DNA of 64,000 nucleotides from the NCBI GenBank assembly GCA_944325315.1, contig CALVAA010000001.1, positions 1-64,000 on the forward strand. The letters are read 5' to 3'. Positions 16,560 to 24,938 of this stretch are shown piece after piece (within the stretch, counting starts at the first letter, position 1; each line of letters opens with the position of its first letter). The notes below the pieces were generated by a model. It did not search any database and was not told the origin of the DNA. It saw only the letters and a list, made by a program, of their open reading frames with translations. Origin of the DNA: Candidatus Gastranaerophilales bacterium (GTDB taxonomy: Bacteria; Cyanobacteriota; Vampirovibrionia; Gastranaerophilales; Gastranaerophilaceae). The position numbers and the translations under genes are program-made.

Positions 16560-16844
16560 ATAAGACCGGTTAATTTTATTATCTGAGTTGCCTTTGTTTT
16601 TATTTGGAAGAAAGGTAAGTAATGATGCTCCCAGGGCAACTATAGAATTAACAAGCAGGGATTTTTTCACGGGTGATTTTACCAGATTAAATTTATTGTT
16701 AAAAATATCAAGTCCAATTCCAAAAACAAACCATTGCGTAGCTGTAGAGACGGCTCTTTTTGTTTTATCTTCTTTTCGTTTTCGAGCTATATAACTTTGA
16801 GTTATATAGCTTGTATTTATATTTCCGTTAAAACTTACTCTCAT
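16554..16844 (-). CDS. Small unknown basic protein with possible membrane segment
   Basis: A 96-residue protein, MRVSFNGNINTSYITQSYIA then a charged stretch RKRKEDKTKR, one or two hydrophobic segments (WFVFGIGLDIF; LLVNSIVALGASLLTFL) and a basic end. I do not recognise it. The start at ATG 16844 has AGGA 11 bases upstream; a TTG at 16871 is also in frame. It overlaps the end of the efflux channel gene by six bases, tail to tail. A perfect 12-bp palindrome lies inside it (16785-16811). Confidence 0.55.
   Translation of the reverse strand: MRVSFNGNINTSYITQSYIARKRKEDKTKRAVSTATQWFVFGIGLDIFNNKFNLVKSPVKKSLLVNSIVALGASLLTFLPNKNKGNSDNKINRSYL
16785..16811. repeat. Perfect 12-bp inverted repeat inside a coding region
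   Basis: AGCTATATAACT, TTG, AGTTATATAGCT. On the minus strand it encodes the internally repetitive peptide SYITQSYIA. It would form a strong hairpin about 30 bases into the small gene's message. Confidence 0.75.
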
Positions 16845-16980
16845 TTTTGATTTTTTCCTATTTGAAGACAAAAATAATGCAAGTATGACTTGCTTAGTAT
16901 TGTTAACTCGGCAATATTTGCTAATTAAATTTTATTGCATATTTAGATTTATCAAATAAAAAATAATATGTCAACAGTCT

Positions 16981-18276
16981 TTATGCTTTTATTTTTTCAA
17001 CCAAAAGTTTCTTGATTCTTCTTCCTTTAAGCTCCAAAACTCTTACTTTGTAATTATCTATTATGACTTCATCATTCTTTTTGGCAAGCCTTCCTAAAAG
17101 CTTTTGAATATATCCGCAAATTGTTTCAACCTCGTCTTCTTGCTGATGAATTGAAAAGCGTTCAAAAAAATCTTCAATTCTGACTAATCCGTTTACAATA
17201 TATTTGTTTTCACCCACTTCTTTAATATCTTTTTCTTCTTCGTCAAATTCGTCTTGAACTTCTCCGAAAATTTCTTCCAAAACATCTTCCAGAGAAATAA
17301 TTCCGGACATTCCTCCGAATTCATCAATGACAATTGCAATTTCTGTTTTATTGTTCTTTAAATTTTCCAATAAAACATCTGTAGTCATTGTTTCGGTTAC
17401 AAAAAGAGGTTTCCTTAAAATTTCTTTTAAAGCTGTTTTATCTCCAAGCATTTTATGATAATACAAGTCTTTTACATGTAAGATTCCTGTTATATTGTCT
17501 ATATTGTCTTTATATACGGGGTATCTTGTGTATTGATTTTCAAGAAGTATATTTTTTAAAGCTTCATCATCAATATCTATATCAATTGCAACAACATCAC
17601 ACCTTGGAATCATTATTTGTTTTGCGGTTAAATCGCTGAATTTAAGCGTGTTTTTTAATATAAAACTTTCAGTCTCGTTTAAAACACCGCCTTTATAGCT
17701 GGCATCTATAATCATATCAATTTCTTCTTCACTGTGAACCGAATGCACAGGATGAGCCGGAGGAATCTTTAAAAGCCTTAAACAGCAGTTTCCAAAGCCG
17801 TTTAATAAAAAAATAAAAGGTGCAAAAAGTTTTGCCGTTAAAACCAACGGTCTTGTAATTATAAGAGTGGTTTTTTCAGGATACTGAAGCGCAATAGATT
17901 TTGGCATTAATTCACCAATTACAACATGGGCAAATGTAATAAATACAAAAGCAAATATGACAGCTAAGCTGTGTGTTGCTATTGTATTTGAAACATTTGG
18001 TAAAAAATCAAACAAAGGTTGAATAATTTTTGCAATGGTAGCTTCTCCGACCCAACCTAAACCTATACTTGCGACAGTAATGCCTAATTGTGTTGCGGCA
18101 ATATATTTATCTAATTCTCCGAGTGCTTTTATGGTAACTTTTGCAGTTGCGTTCCCTTCGTTTGCGAGTTGGTTAATCCTTGTGTGTCTGACGCTTACAA
18201 GGGCAAATTCAGATGCCACAAAAAAACCGTTTGCAAGTAGTAAAAGCAATATTATTATCAAATTAAGTATAATCAT
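16981..18276 (-). CDS. CNNM/CorC (HlyC/CorC) family membrane transporter
   Basis: A 431-residue protein of the so-called hemolysin/CorC family, thought to handle Mg2+ or Co2+ export. Domains in order: a DUF21/CNNM membrane domain (about 1-190, with NGFFVASEFALVSVRHTRI and the GWVGEATIA segment), two CBS domains (about 205-335, with MIPRCDVVAIDID and TRYPVYKDNIDNITGILHVKDL, EIAIVIDEFGGMSGIISLEDVLEEIFGEV split over them), and the C-terminal CorC_HlyC domain (about 350-431). It is divergent from the leuD-like gene, with a 147-base gap. Confidence 0.92.
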   Translation of the reverse strand: MIILNLIIILLLLLANGFFVASEFALVSVRHTRINQLANEGNATAKVTIKALGELDKYIAATQLGITVASIGLGWVGEATIAKIIQPLFDFLPNVSNTIATHSLAVIFAFVFITFAHVVIGELMPKSIALQYPEKTTLIITRPLVLTAKLFAPFIFLLNGFGNCCLRLLKIPPAHPVHSVHSEEEIDMIIDASYKGGVLNETESFILKNTLKFSDLTAKQIMIPRCDVVAIDIDIDDEALKNILLENQYTRYPVYKDNIDNITGILHVKDLYYHKMLGDKTALKEILRKPLFVTETMTTDVLLENLKNNKTEIAIVIDEFGGMSGIISLEDVLEEIFGEVQDEFDEEEKDIKEVGENKYIVNGLVRIEDFFERFSIHQQEDEVETICGYIQKLLGRLAKKNDEVIIDNYKVRVLELKGRRIKKLLVEKIKA

Positions 18277-18355
18277 TTAACCTCTATTCCTTTGCTGATT
18301 ATTTTATTATACACAATTTTTTAATAGCGGTTAATGTTTTTAATATTTTAAAAAT

Positions 18356-18369
18356 GTTGTAACTACAAC
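18356..18369. promoter_or_regulatory. Palindrome upstream of the leuD-like gene
   Basis: GTTGTA, AC, TACAAC: a perfect 6+6 inverted repeat between two divergent genes, 55 bases before the GTG start at 18424 and just upstream of a TATAAT-like box (about 18385-18393). It could be an operator. No regulator is identified. Confidence 0.35.
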
Positions 18370-18423
18370 TTTTATTTAATCTGTATTATAATATAATTTA
18401 TTATAACAATTGGGAGTTAAAGC

Positions 18424-18936
18424 GTGGAAAACGGTTTTATAAAAAGAGGAAAAGCGTTTAAATTCGGAGATAATATTTCAACGGACCATATAGCGCCCGG
18501 AAGGCTTTTCCATTTAAGAAATGATTTAAAAGAATTTTCAAAACATGTATTGGAAGATGCTGACCCTAATTTTGCTTCAAACGTTCAAAAAGGAGATTTT
18601 GTTGTAGCAGGCAATAACTTCGGGCTGGGTTCAAGCAGAGAGCATGCCCCTCAAATTATAAAGATGGCAGGAGTTGGGGCGGTTATTGCTAAATCATTTG
18701 CAAGAATTTTTTACAGAAATGCAATAAATATAGGTCTTTTAGCGGTTGAATGCGACACGGATTTAATTGACAAGGGTGATGAGTTAGAATTGGATATCAA
18801 AGAAGGAGTTTTAAAAGATATTACAAAAAATATTGAAATAAAAACAACACCCTTGCCTGATGTTATGATAAGACTCTTAAATGACGGCGGATTGGTTGAA
18901 CATTTAAATAAAAACGGAGATTTTAAACTTGTCTGA
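18424..18936 (+). CDS. leuD: 3-isopropylmalate dehydratase/aconitase small subunit (swivel domain)
   Basis: A 170-residue LeuD-like swivel subunit of the aconitase superfamily. The key motifs are present: FGDNISTDHIAPGR near the N-terminus, GNNFGLGSSREHAP around residues 64-77, and IAKSFARIFYRNAINIGLLA. The GTG start follows GGGAG. The family includes subunits of isopropylmalate isomerase, homoaconitase and two-subunit aconitases. The partner downstream is of the isocitrate dehydrogenase type and overlaps it, so a role in converting citrate to isocitrate is at least as likely as leucine synthesis. The large subunit is not in the window. Confidence 0.85.
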   Translation: MENGFIKRGKAFKFGDNISTDHIAPGRLFHLRNDLKEFSKHVLEDADPNFASNVQKGDFVVAGNNFGLGSSREHAPQIIKMAGVGAVIAKSFARIFYRNAINIGLLAVECDTDLIDKGDELELDIKEGVLKDITKNIEIKTTPLPDVMIRLLNDGGLVEHLNKNGDFKLV

Positions 18937-19939
18937 ATACAACATTACTCTTTTAAAAGGCGACGGTATAGGACCTGAAATAACAGAAAGCGTTGCGGAT
19001 ATTATAGAGGCTATTGGTATTAAAATCAATTGGGACGTTTGTCTTGCAGGAAAAGAGGCAATCGAAAAATATCAAGAAGTTCTGCCAAAAAAAACTCTTG
19101 AATCCATAGAAAAAAACAGAATTGTACTAAAAGCTCCAATCGCAACACCGATTGGTTTTGGGTTTCCTTCTGTTAATGTTGCTTTAAGAAGGCACTTTGA
19201 TTTATACGCTAACATAAGACCAAGCAAAAATCTTCCCGGTATTAAAACTCCTTTCAGTGATGTGAATTTAGTTATTATAAGGGAAAATACGGAAGATATA
19301 TATGCGGGAATGGAAAAAGAAGTTGAAAAAGACACTATCCACGGAATTAAGTTGATTACCCGTTTTGCAAGTGAGAGGATATGCAACTTTGCTTTTCGAT
19401 ATGCAGTTAAAAATAACAGAAATGAAGTTGGTGTTGTAACAAAAGCAAATATTTCAAAATTAGCCGATGGCATGTTTTTAAATTCTTACAGAAAAGTTTC
19501 AAAAAATTACCCCGCTATTAAAACAAGAGAAATTCTCGTAGATAATTTATGTATGCAATTAGTACAAAATCCTTCACAGTTTGATGTTTTAGTTATGCCG
19601 AATTTATACGGTGATATTGTATCAGACCTTTGCGCCGGTTTAATAGGGGGGCTGGGTGTAGCTCAAAGTGCTAATATTGGAGACAATTGCGCAATTTTTG
19701 AAGCGGTCCATGGAACTGCTCCCGATATTGCAGGAAAAGGAATAGCCAACCCAACAGGGCTTTTGAGAAGCGCTGTTATGATGCTTGATTATATCGGAGA
19801 AAATAAAAAAGCAAAAAAAATTGAAGACGCCCTTTTTGAAGTTTTAAAAGAAAGTAAAAAATTGACCTCTGATTTAGGAGGAAAGTCAAGTACAAAAGAA
19901 TTTACCAACGAAATTATTAAAAAATTGTCTACAGTTTAA
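18929..19939 (+). CDS. NAD-dependent isocitrate dehydrogenase (isocitrate/isopropylmalate DH family)
   Basis: A 336-residue beta-decarboxylating dehydrogenase. The substrate loop reads [18 protein letters not shown] (about 81-98) and is followed by [19 protein letters not shown], as in NAD-isocitrate dehydrogenases, including the mitochondrial type, rather than LeuB. The metal/NAD segment [20 protein letters not shown] and [17 protein letters not shown] are intact. It starts with TTG, overlapping the leuD-like gene by eight bases, so translation is coupled. The likely reaction is isocitrate to 2-oxoglutarate, feeding glutamate synthesis. Isopropylmalate dehydrogenase activity is a less likely alternative. 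Confidence 0.85.
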   Translation: MSEYNITLLKGDGIGPEITESVADIIEAIGIKINWDVCLAGKEAIEKYQEVLPKKTLESIEKNRIVLKAPIATPIGFGFPSVNVALRRHFDLYANIRPSKNLPGIKTPFSDVNLVIIRENTEDIYAGMEKEVEKDTIHGIKLITRFASERICNFAFRYAVKNNRNEVGVVTKANISKLADGMFLNSYRKVSKNYPAIKTREILVDNLCMQLVQNPSQFDVLVMPNLYGDIVSDLCAGLIGGLGVAQSANIGDNCAIFEAVHGTAPDIAGKGIANPTGLLRSAVMMLDYIGENKKAKKIEDALFEVLKESKKLTSDLGGKSSTKEFTNEIIKKLSTV

Positions 19940-19953
19940 AAGGAGAAAGAAAA

Positions 19954-20487
19954 ATGGCAAAATGGGTTTGCGCAGTATGCGGTTACACGATTGAAGGGGA
20001 TAAAGCTCCTGAAAAATGTCCTCAATGCGGAGCATTAAAGTTTAATGAGGCAAGTGCAATTAAGGGTTTTGCATGCGAGCATAAAGTAGGAGAAGGCAAA
20101 GATGTTGACGCTGTTGTCCTACAAGGCTTGAAAGACCACTTTAACGGTGAATGCACCGAAGTCGGCATGTATCTTGCAATGTCGAGAGTAGCAGATAGAG
20201 AAGGCTATCCTGAAGTTGCCGAAGCTTATAAAAGAATAGCTTATGAAGAAGCGGAGCATGCAGCTAAATTTGCGGAATTATTAGGTGAAGTAGTTTCTCC
20301 TTCTACAAAAGAAAACCTTCAAGCAAGGGTGGATGCTGAAACAGGTGCATGTGCCGCTAAATTGGAAATTGCTTCAAGAGCAAAACAATTAGGTCTTGAC
20401 GCTATCCATGATACTGTTCATGAAATGGCAAAAGACGAAGCACGCCATGGGGCTGCATTTAAAGGATTACTTGAAAGATTATTTTAA
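19954..20487 (+). CDS. Rubrerythrin with N-terminal rubredoxin domain
   Basis: A 177-residue oxidative-stress protein that reduces hydrogen peroxide in anaerobes. The rubredoxin-like iron site is at the N-terminus (C-x2-C at 6/9 and 22/25) and the ferritin-like diiron domain follows, with E[21 protein letters not shown], [16 protein letters not shown] and [16 protein letters not shown] supplying the Glu/His ligands. This is the reversed domain order compared with classical rubrerythrin. A strong AAGGAGAAAG site precedes the ATG and a terminator follows, so it may be expressed at a high level. Confidence 0.95.
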   Translation: MAKWVCAVCGYTIEGDKAPEKCPQCGALKFNEASAIKGFACEHKVGEGKDVDAVVLQGLKDHFNGECTEVGMYLAMSRVADREGYPEVAEAYKRIAYEEAEHAAKFAELLGEVVSPSTKENLQARVDAETGACAAKLEIASRAKQLGLDAIHDTVHEMAKDEARHGAAFKGLLERLF

Positions 20488-20502
20488 TTTTATAGCAATG
20501 AT

Positions 20503-20530
20503 AAATTTAGCCCCACCAGGGGCTAAATTT
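20503..20530 (+). terminator. Rho-independent terminator after rubrerythrin
   Basis: Perfect 12-bp stem AAATTTAGCCCC / GGGGCTAAATTT with loop ACCA, ending in a short T run. It lies 16 bases past the rubrerythrin stop. Confidence 0.88.
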
Positions 20531-20578
20531 TTGTATGGCTGAAATATTTTTGAAATATTATTTTTGAATCCTATAACA

Positions 20579-20941
20579 TTAAAAAAGGCTTATATTTTCA
20601 ATAAAATCAAATTGAGGGCTCTTGTTTTTATCTAAAATTATTCCGATTGCGTCAATTTGAATACTTCTATATTTTTTGTTGCATTTTGAAAGATAGAACT
20701 TTGCGCAGTTATATATTGAAGATAATTTTTTTTGTGTGATTGCTTCAAGCGGTTTTCCGAATAAATTTTGAGTTCTTGTTTTGACTTCGATAAAGTGAAG
20801 TATATTTTTTTTAGATGCAATAATATCTATTTCGGCCATTTTCGAATAACGATAGTTAGTCTCAACTATTTCAAACCCCTGTTTTATCAAGAAATCCTTT
20901 GCAAGATTTTCTCCGTATTTACCAATTGCTTTATTTGTCAT
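20579..20941 (-). CDS. YraN/UPF0102 endonuclease-fold protein
   Basis: A 120-residue UPF0102 (YraN) protein with the nuclease-like core: GKYGENLAKDFLIKQGFEIVETNYR at the N-terminus, then EIDIIASKKNILHFIEVKTR, containing the E-x-D...E-V-K pattern of the PD-(D/E)XK fold. The length is right for the family. It is encoded head to head with gatA, with 38 bases between the two starts. The cellular role of the family is not firmly established; links to replication or recombination have been proposed. Confidence 0.9.
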   Translation of the reverse strand: MTNKAIGKYGENLAKDFLIKQGFEIVETNYRYSKMAEIDIIASKKNILHFIEVKTRTQNLFGKPLEAITQKKLSSIYNCAKFYLSKCNKKYRSIQIDAIGIILDKNKSPQFDFIENISLF

Positions 20942-20979
20942 ACAATAATTTTAAGACAAACATTGTATGGAGTAAAATA

Positions 20980-22440
20980 ATGGAATTGCTTAAAAAGACT
21001 GCTAAAGAACAACATAAAGCACTTGTTGAAAAAGAAGTCAGTGCTCTTGAGCTTGTTAAAGCTTCAATTGAAAGAATAGAAAAATTGGATGACACTATCG
21101 GAGCTTTTAATTCGTATACTTTTGAAAGCGCAATAGAAACAGCCAAAAAAGTTGATGAAAAAATTTTAAAAGGCGAATCCATTCCTCCGCTTGCCGGCAT
21201 TCCTCTTGCTTTAAAAGACAATATGAATTTTAAAGGTTCTAAAACTACCTGTTCGTCTAAAATTTTAGAAAATTTTATTTCTCCTTATGATGCAACGGTA
21301 ACATCAAAATTAAAAGAAAATTTAGTTCCTATTCTTGGAAAAACAAATCTTGATGAGTTCGCAATGGGCTCAAGCAACGAAAATTCCGCCTTTAAAATTG
21401 TGAAAAATCCATACAATTTAAATAAAGTCCCCGGAGGTTCATCGGGCGGTTCTGCTGCAAGTGTTTCTTCAAGCGAAGTTACTCTGTCTTTAGGTTCTGA
21501 TACAGGAGGCTCTATCCGTCTTCCGGCATCATTTTGCGGAATAGTCGGGTTCAAACCGACATACGGGAGAGTATCAAGGTACGGTTTAGTTGCTTTTGCC
21601 TCTTCTCTGGATCAAATCGGGCCTTTTGCAAGAAGCATTGAAGATGCCGCATATCTTTATGAGGCAATTGCAGGGTACGATGAAAAAGATTCCACAAGTT
21701 TAAGAATGGAAGTGGGAGATATTTCTTCAAACCTAAAAACAGACGTTAAAGGCCTAAAAGTAGGCGTAATTAAAGAATTAATGCAAGAAGGCATATCTGA
21801 TGAAGTTAAAAGCAGTGTTGAAAACGCTATTAAGACATACGAAAAAATGGGTGCAATTATAAAAGAAATTTCACTGCCTCTATTGAAGCATTCAATCGGC
21901 GTATACTATATTGTTGCAACGGCAGAAGCCAGCTCTAATCTTGCCCGTTTTGACGGCGTCAAGTACGGGTATAGAGCGCCAAATTGCGAAAATCTGTTAG
22001 AAATGTATACAAAAACAAGGGCACAAGGCTTTGGTCCGGAAGTTAAAAGAAGGATAATGCTTGGAACATACGCACTATCCAGCGGCTACTATGATGCTTA
22101 TTATAAAAAAGCGCAGCAGATAAGAAGATTAATTGCAAACGACTTTAATAAAGCATTTGGTGAAGTGGATATTTTAGTGTCTCCGACTTGCCCTACTGTG
22201 GCGTTTGATTTGAATTCAAAAGCAAATAACCCCCTTGAAATGTACTTAACGGACATTGCAACAATATCATCCAATCTTGTGGGGGCACCGGCATTATCTA
22301 TGCCTTGCGGTTTTGATAAGGATAACATGCCGATTGGCATACAAATTATTGCTAAAAATCTTGATGAAAAAACACTTCTTAACAGCGCTTATACTCTTGA
22401 ACAAGAACTTTGTGTTTATAATTCAAGACCAAATATTTAA
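20980..22440 (+). CDS. gatA: Asp-tRNA(Asn)/Glu-tRNA(Gln) amidotransferase subunit A
   Basis: A 486-residue GatA, the amidase subunit that releases ammonia from glutamine to make Gln-tRNA or Asn-tRNA. The Ser-cisSer-Lys triad context is intact: PLALKDNM (Lys), GGSSGGSAASV (cis-Ser) and SLGSDTGGSIRLPASFCG (nucleophile). The start at ATG 20980 gives the expected N-terminus; the frame is open for another 27 codons upstream, but that stretch lies across the divergent yraN start. gatB and gatC are not in the window. Confidence 0.94.
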   Translation: MELLKKTAKEQHKALVEKEVSALELVKASIERIEKLDDTIGAFNSYTFESAIETAKKVDEKILKGESIPPLAGIPLALKDNMNFKGSKTTCSSKILENFISPYDATVTSKLKENLVPILGKTNLDEFAMGSSNENSAFKIVKNPYNLNKVPGGSSGGSAASVSSSEVTLSLGSDTGGSIRLPASFCGIVGFKPTYGRVSRYGLVAFASSLDQIGPFARSIEDAAYLYEAIAGYDEKDSTSLRMEVGDISSNLKTDVKGLKVGVIKELMQEGISDEVKSSVENAIKTYEKMGAIIKEISLPLLKHSIGVYYIVATAEASSNLARFDGVKYGYRAPNCENLLEMYTKTRAQGFGPEVKRRIMLGTYALSSGYYDAYYKKAQQIRRLIANDFNKAFGEVDILVSPTCPTVAFDLNSKANNPLEMYLTDIATISSNLVGAPALSMPCGFDKDNMPIGIQIIAKNLDEKTLLNSAYTLEQELCVYNSRPNI

Positions 22441-22641
22441 TTTGTAAACATTTATTAAAATCTTATAAAGAATTCTAAACATTCTAAAAATGCTGCCGTA
22501 ACTAAAAATAAAGACACACACCAAGGCAATAGTTAGAATGCATAATAAGGAATTATCTTTTTGTATATATAAAAATTTCAGCAAAAAAGGCAATTTTTTG
22601 TGCGAAATTTTTTTTATTAATATATACGAGGGGAGAAAATT

Positions 22642-23571
22642 ATGATTAACACAAACAATTTGTATGTTATTGAACTGAAAAACAATGTTCAAAAGGTAAA
22701 AAGCTTTATTAATGCTTTAATTCTTTTATCAGGACTTTTAAGTTTTGTTTATTTGGTATACTATGGCGGAGTTTTATCTGATGATATACTTTTAAGCTAT
22801 ACCAGACAATATTTTGAACCATTAGCTGCATTTTTAAACCCGGGTGTTTCGGGTATTGAAATGTATCTTTCAACATCGCTGTATTTATTTTTAGCTATTT
22901 TTCCTTTGGCGCTAAGTCAGTATTTTATTGACAAGTTTGAAGAAGCTTTGGTTAAAGCAAACAGACTAAAAGAGCAGGCAAAACAGATAAAAGAGGCAAA
23001 AAAAGCTTATGAAAACAGCCTTAAACAGTATGATATTATAAAGTGCTATTCAATATGCTTATCTGTTGATTATTCTTCAAAAAGCAATATTTCACTTCAG
23101 GCAAAAGAAGAATTGAATAAAAAAGTATACGATAAAATTAAAACTTTGTTGTTAAATTCTTCAAAAGATATAACAATAAAAGGAAAAGATGTTTTGATAA
23201 TAAGCTCTGAAAATTTTGACAATTACGATTGTGTATATTCAAATTTACTTCAGATTTTAGCAAAAGTTAAAACCGTAGTTGAATCCAAACACAATTTAAA
23301 ATTCATACCAAGCTTAACAACTGATGCGTATTATAATATGATTGAAGCTGAAAGCATTAAAAGAAAACATTTTGAAATTCAAAGCTTTAATTTTAAAAAC
23401 AGAGCACTTACAAGCGCATTGTTTACAAAAAAATACAAACATTTAAACCACAATAAATATGCAGGCATTCCAATCGGAGAATATGCATACTTTGACAACA
23501 ACAAAATGGGCACATATGAGTTAAATGTTGTATTTAAAAATCTTGGTCAAACTTTAGAAACAATTAAATAG
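22642..23571 (+). CDS. Unknown two-segment membrane protein with cytoplasmic domain
   Basis: A 309-residue protein I do not recognise. Two membrane segments lie at about residues 23-42 and 72-95. A coiled-coil stretch rich in A/K/E (about 97-130) leads to a C-terminal alpha/beta domain of about 175 residues (CYSICLSVDYSS, KDVLIISSENFDNYDCVYSNLLQILAKV, NLKFIPSLTTDAYY). That layout, with an anchor, a signalling-type coiled coil and a domain of cyclase-like strand order, hints at a signalling protein, but no catalytic motif is visible. It starts after GAGGGGAGAAAATT. About 200 bases upstream hold no gene; a CATTCTAA/TTAGAATG pair there may form a leader hairpin. Confidence 0.7.
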   Translation: MINTNNLYVIELKNNVQKVKSFINALILLSGLLSFVYLVYYGGVLSDDILLSYTRQYFEPLAAFLNPGVSGIEMYLSTSLYLFLAIFPLALSQYFIDKFEEALVKANRLKEQAKQIKEAKKAYENSLKQYDIIKCYSICLSVDYSSKSNISLQAKEELNKKVYDKIKTLLLNSSKDITIKGKDVLIISSENFDNYDCVYSNLLQILAKVKTVVESKHNLKFIPSLTTDAYYNMIEAESIKRKHFEIQSFNFKNRALTSALFTKKYKHLNHNKYAGIPIGEYAYFDNNKMGTYELNVVFKNLGQTLETIK

Positions 23572-23573
23572 TT

Positions 23574-23720
23574 TTATTTGGAAGATGAGATATAAGCTAC
23601 AAGTTTCCTGGCTATTTCACGACAACGTTCTGAATCCGTTGTAGCAAGTCTCATCTTTTCAATTTGATTTTTAAACTTATCTGAGCTGTTATGCTCTTTT
23701 TGCTTATTATTTATGTCCAT
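23574..23720 (-). CDS. 48-residue unknown protein
   Basis: A short reading frame, MDINNKQKEHNSSDKFKNQI then EKMRLATTDSERCREIARKL and VAYISSSK. It has a plausible helical, amphipathic second half, ATG at 23720 and TAA at 23574-23576. It fills the gap between two convergent genes neatly and has coding-like composition. The helix resembles the short C-terminal helices of anti-sigma factors in a general way, but there is no specific evidence for that. The ribosome site is weak. Confidence 0.5.
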   Translation of the reverse strand: MDINNKQKEHNSSDKFKNQIEKMRLATTDSERCREIARKLVAYISSSK

Positions 23721-23755
23721 ATTCTTTTATTCGGCAAATTAATAAAAAACTTAAA

Positions 23756-24904
23756 TTATTTTTTGGAAAAGAAATTCATTATTTTGTCAATAAGTCCTTC
23801 ATAATGTTCTTCTTTTTGTTCGACTTCTTTTCCGTATTCTTTTGCTTTTTCAAAATTGCCTTCAGAATAATAGAATTCTGCCAAAATTTCTCTTGCTCTT
23901 TCGTCTTTATCGATATCATAGACTCTTTGCCAGTATTCCATTGCGACAAATTTTTCCTTATTATGTTGATAAAGATTAGCAAGTTCAATCAAAACAGTTT
24001 TATCTTTGCCGTTTATTTTATAGGCATGATCAAATTCAACTATGGCATCGTCAAATTTATTTTGTAATTTATAGCAAAATCCCCAGTTAAGATGACTATT
24101 AAAATCATCTTTCAATTCTTCATAAATTAGCGCTTTCATTTGAAAAGAAATTGCATCCGGTCTTGCGAGTTTTGTATAATTGTCAATCTGAACTAAGGAT
24201 TTATCAAATTCTTTTGAATTGTAATAATATTGTGCCATAAGAATGTGATAAGACAGTTTTTCGTTGATTTGAAGTTTGTTAAAATCAATTTTTGATAAAA
24301 ATTCAAAAGCTTCACTGTTTTTTTCATCTTGCAGCAAAATTTTTACTCTTAAAAAATCGTCTTCTACAACTTCAAGAGCAGATTTAAAGTCGTCTGCTTT
24401 AAAGTATAGCTGTGCAAGAAGATTTTTTAAATCGGCATTATCTTTAAATAACTCAGTGCCTTTTTTAACAATAGAAATTGCTGAGTCAATACTGTTTTCT
24501 TTCATGTATAATTCGGCAAGTTCAAAATATGCATCCAATTCTTTTTCGCTTATTTCCAGCAGTTTTATAAACTCATCTATTGCTTTAAGGTTTTTATTAT
24601 TTACTTTGTATAGTCTTGCAAGTTTTCTTCTTGCTTCAATATTTTCAATATCTAAATCAAGAGCTTTTTTTGTATCGGAGATTGCATATTCGATTTTGTT
24701 TGAGGCAATATTCACATTTGCACGGGAAAGATAATAATTAAATTTGTCATCTTTTTCAAGATAAATATCCATAACACAAGAAAGAGCCACTTCATCTATC
24801 GGGTTCAGCTTGATGATTTCCTTATAGATTGAAAGTGCTTCATCCAGTTTTTTTTCTTCATATAAAGTCGCCGCTTTTTGATGCATTGTTTCCAAATTAG
24901 ACAT
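23756..24904 (-). CDS. Tetratricopeptide-repeat protein
   Basis: A 382-residue protein built almost wholly of TPR units, starting near residue 4 (HQKAATLYEEKKLDEALSIY, then LNPIDEVALSCVMDIYLEKD and so on), about nine to ten repeats, ending in a basic NFFSKK tail. There is no signal peptide or membrane segment, so it is probably a cytoplasmic scaffold or adaptor. The partner is unknown. It lies upstream of the GT39 gene's end on the same strand with a 34-base gap, so it may be co-expressed with the envelope genes behind it. Confidence 0.85.
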   Translation of the reverse strand: MSNLETMHQKAATLYEEKKLDEALSIYKEIIKLNPIDEVALSCVMDIYLEKDDKFNYYLSRANVNIASNKIEYAISDTKKALDLDIENIEARRKLARLYKVNNKNLKAIDEFIKLLEISEKELDAYFELAELYMKENSIDSAISIVKKGTELFKDNADLKNLLAQLYFKADDFKSALEVVEDDFLRVKILLQDEKNSEAFEFLSKIDFNKLQINEKLSYHILMAQYYYNSKEFDKSLVQIDNYTKLARPDAISFQMKALIYEELKDDFNSHLNWGFCYKLQNKFDDAIVEFDHAYKINGKDKTVLIELANLYQHNKEKFVAMEYWQRVYDIDKDERAREILAEFYYSEGNFEKAKEYGKEVEQKEEHYEGLIDKIMNFFSKK

Positions 24905-24938
24905 ATTTTTCCCTTTTTTAATTTATTCTATCATAAAA

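Noticed and set aside
18929-19939. 3-Isopropylmalate dehydrogenase (leuB) call suggested by the neighbouring leuD-like gene
   Set aside because: The substrate loop and the [15 protein letters not shown] region match NAD-isocitrate dehydrogenase better than LeuB.
22441-22641. c-di-GMP-type or other known riboswitch in the leader of the gene at 22642
   Set aside because: A pairing can be drawn, but none of the conserved core sequences of known riboswitch classes was seen.
23574-23720. FlgM-type anti-sigma factor
   Set aside because: Only the general helix pattern is similar; no flagellar genes are present and no specific motif is shared.
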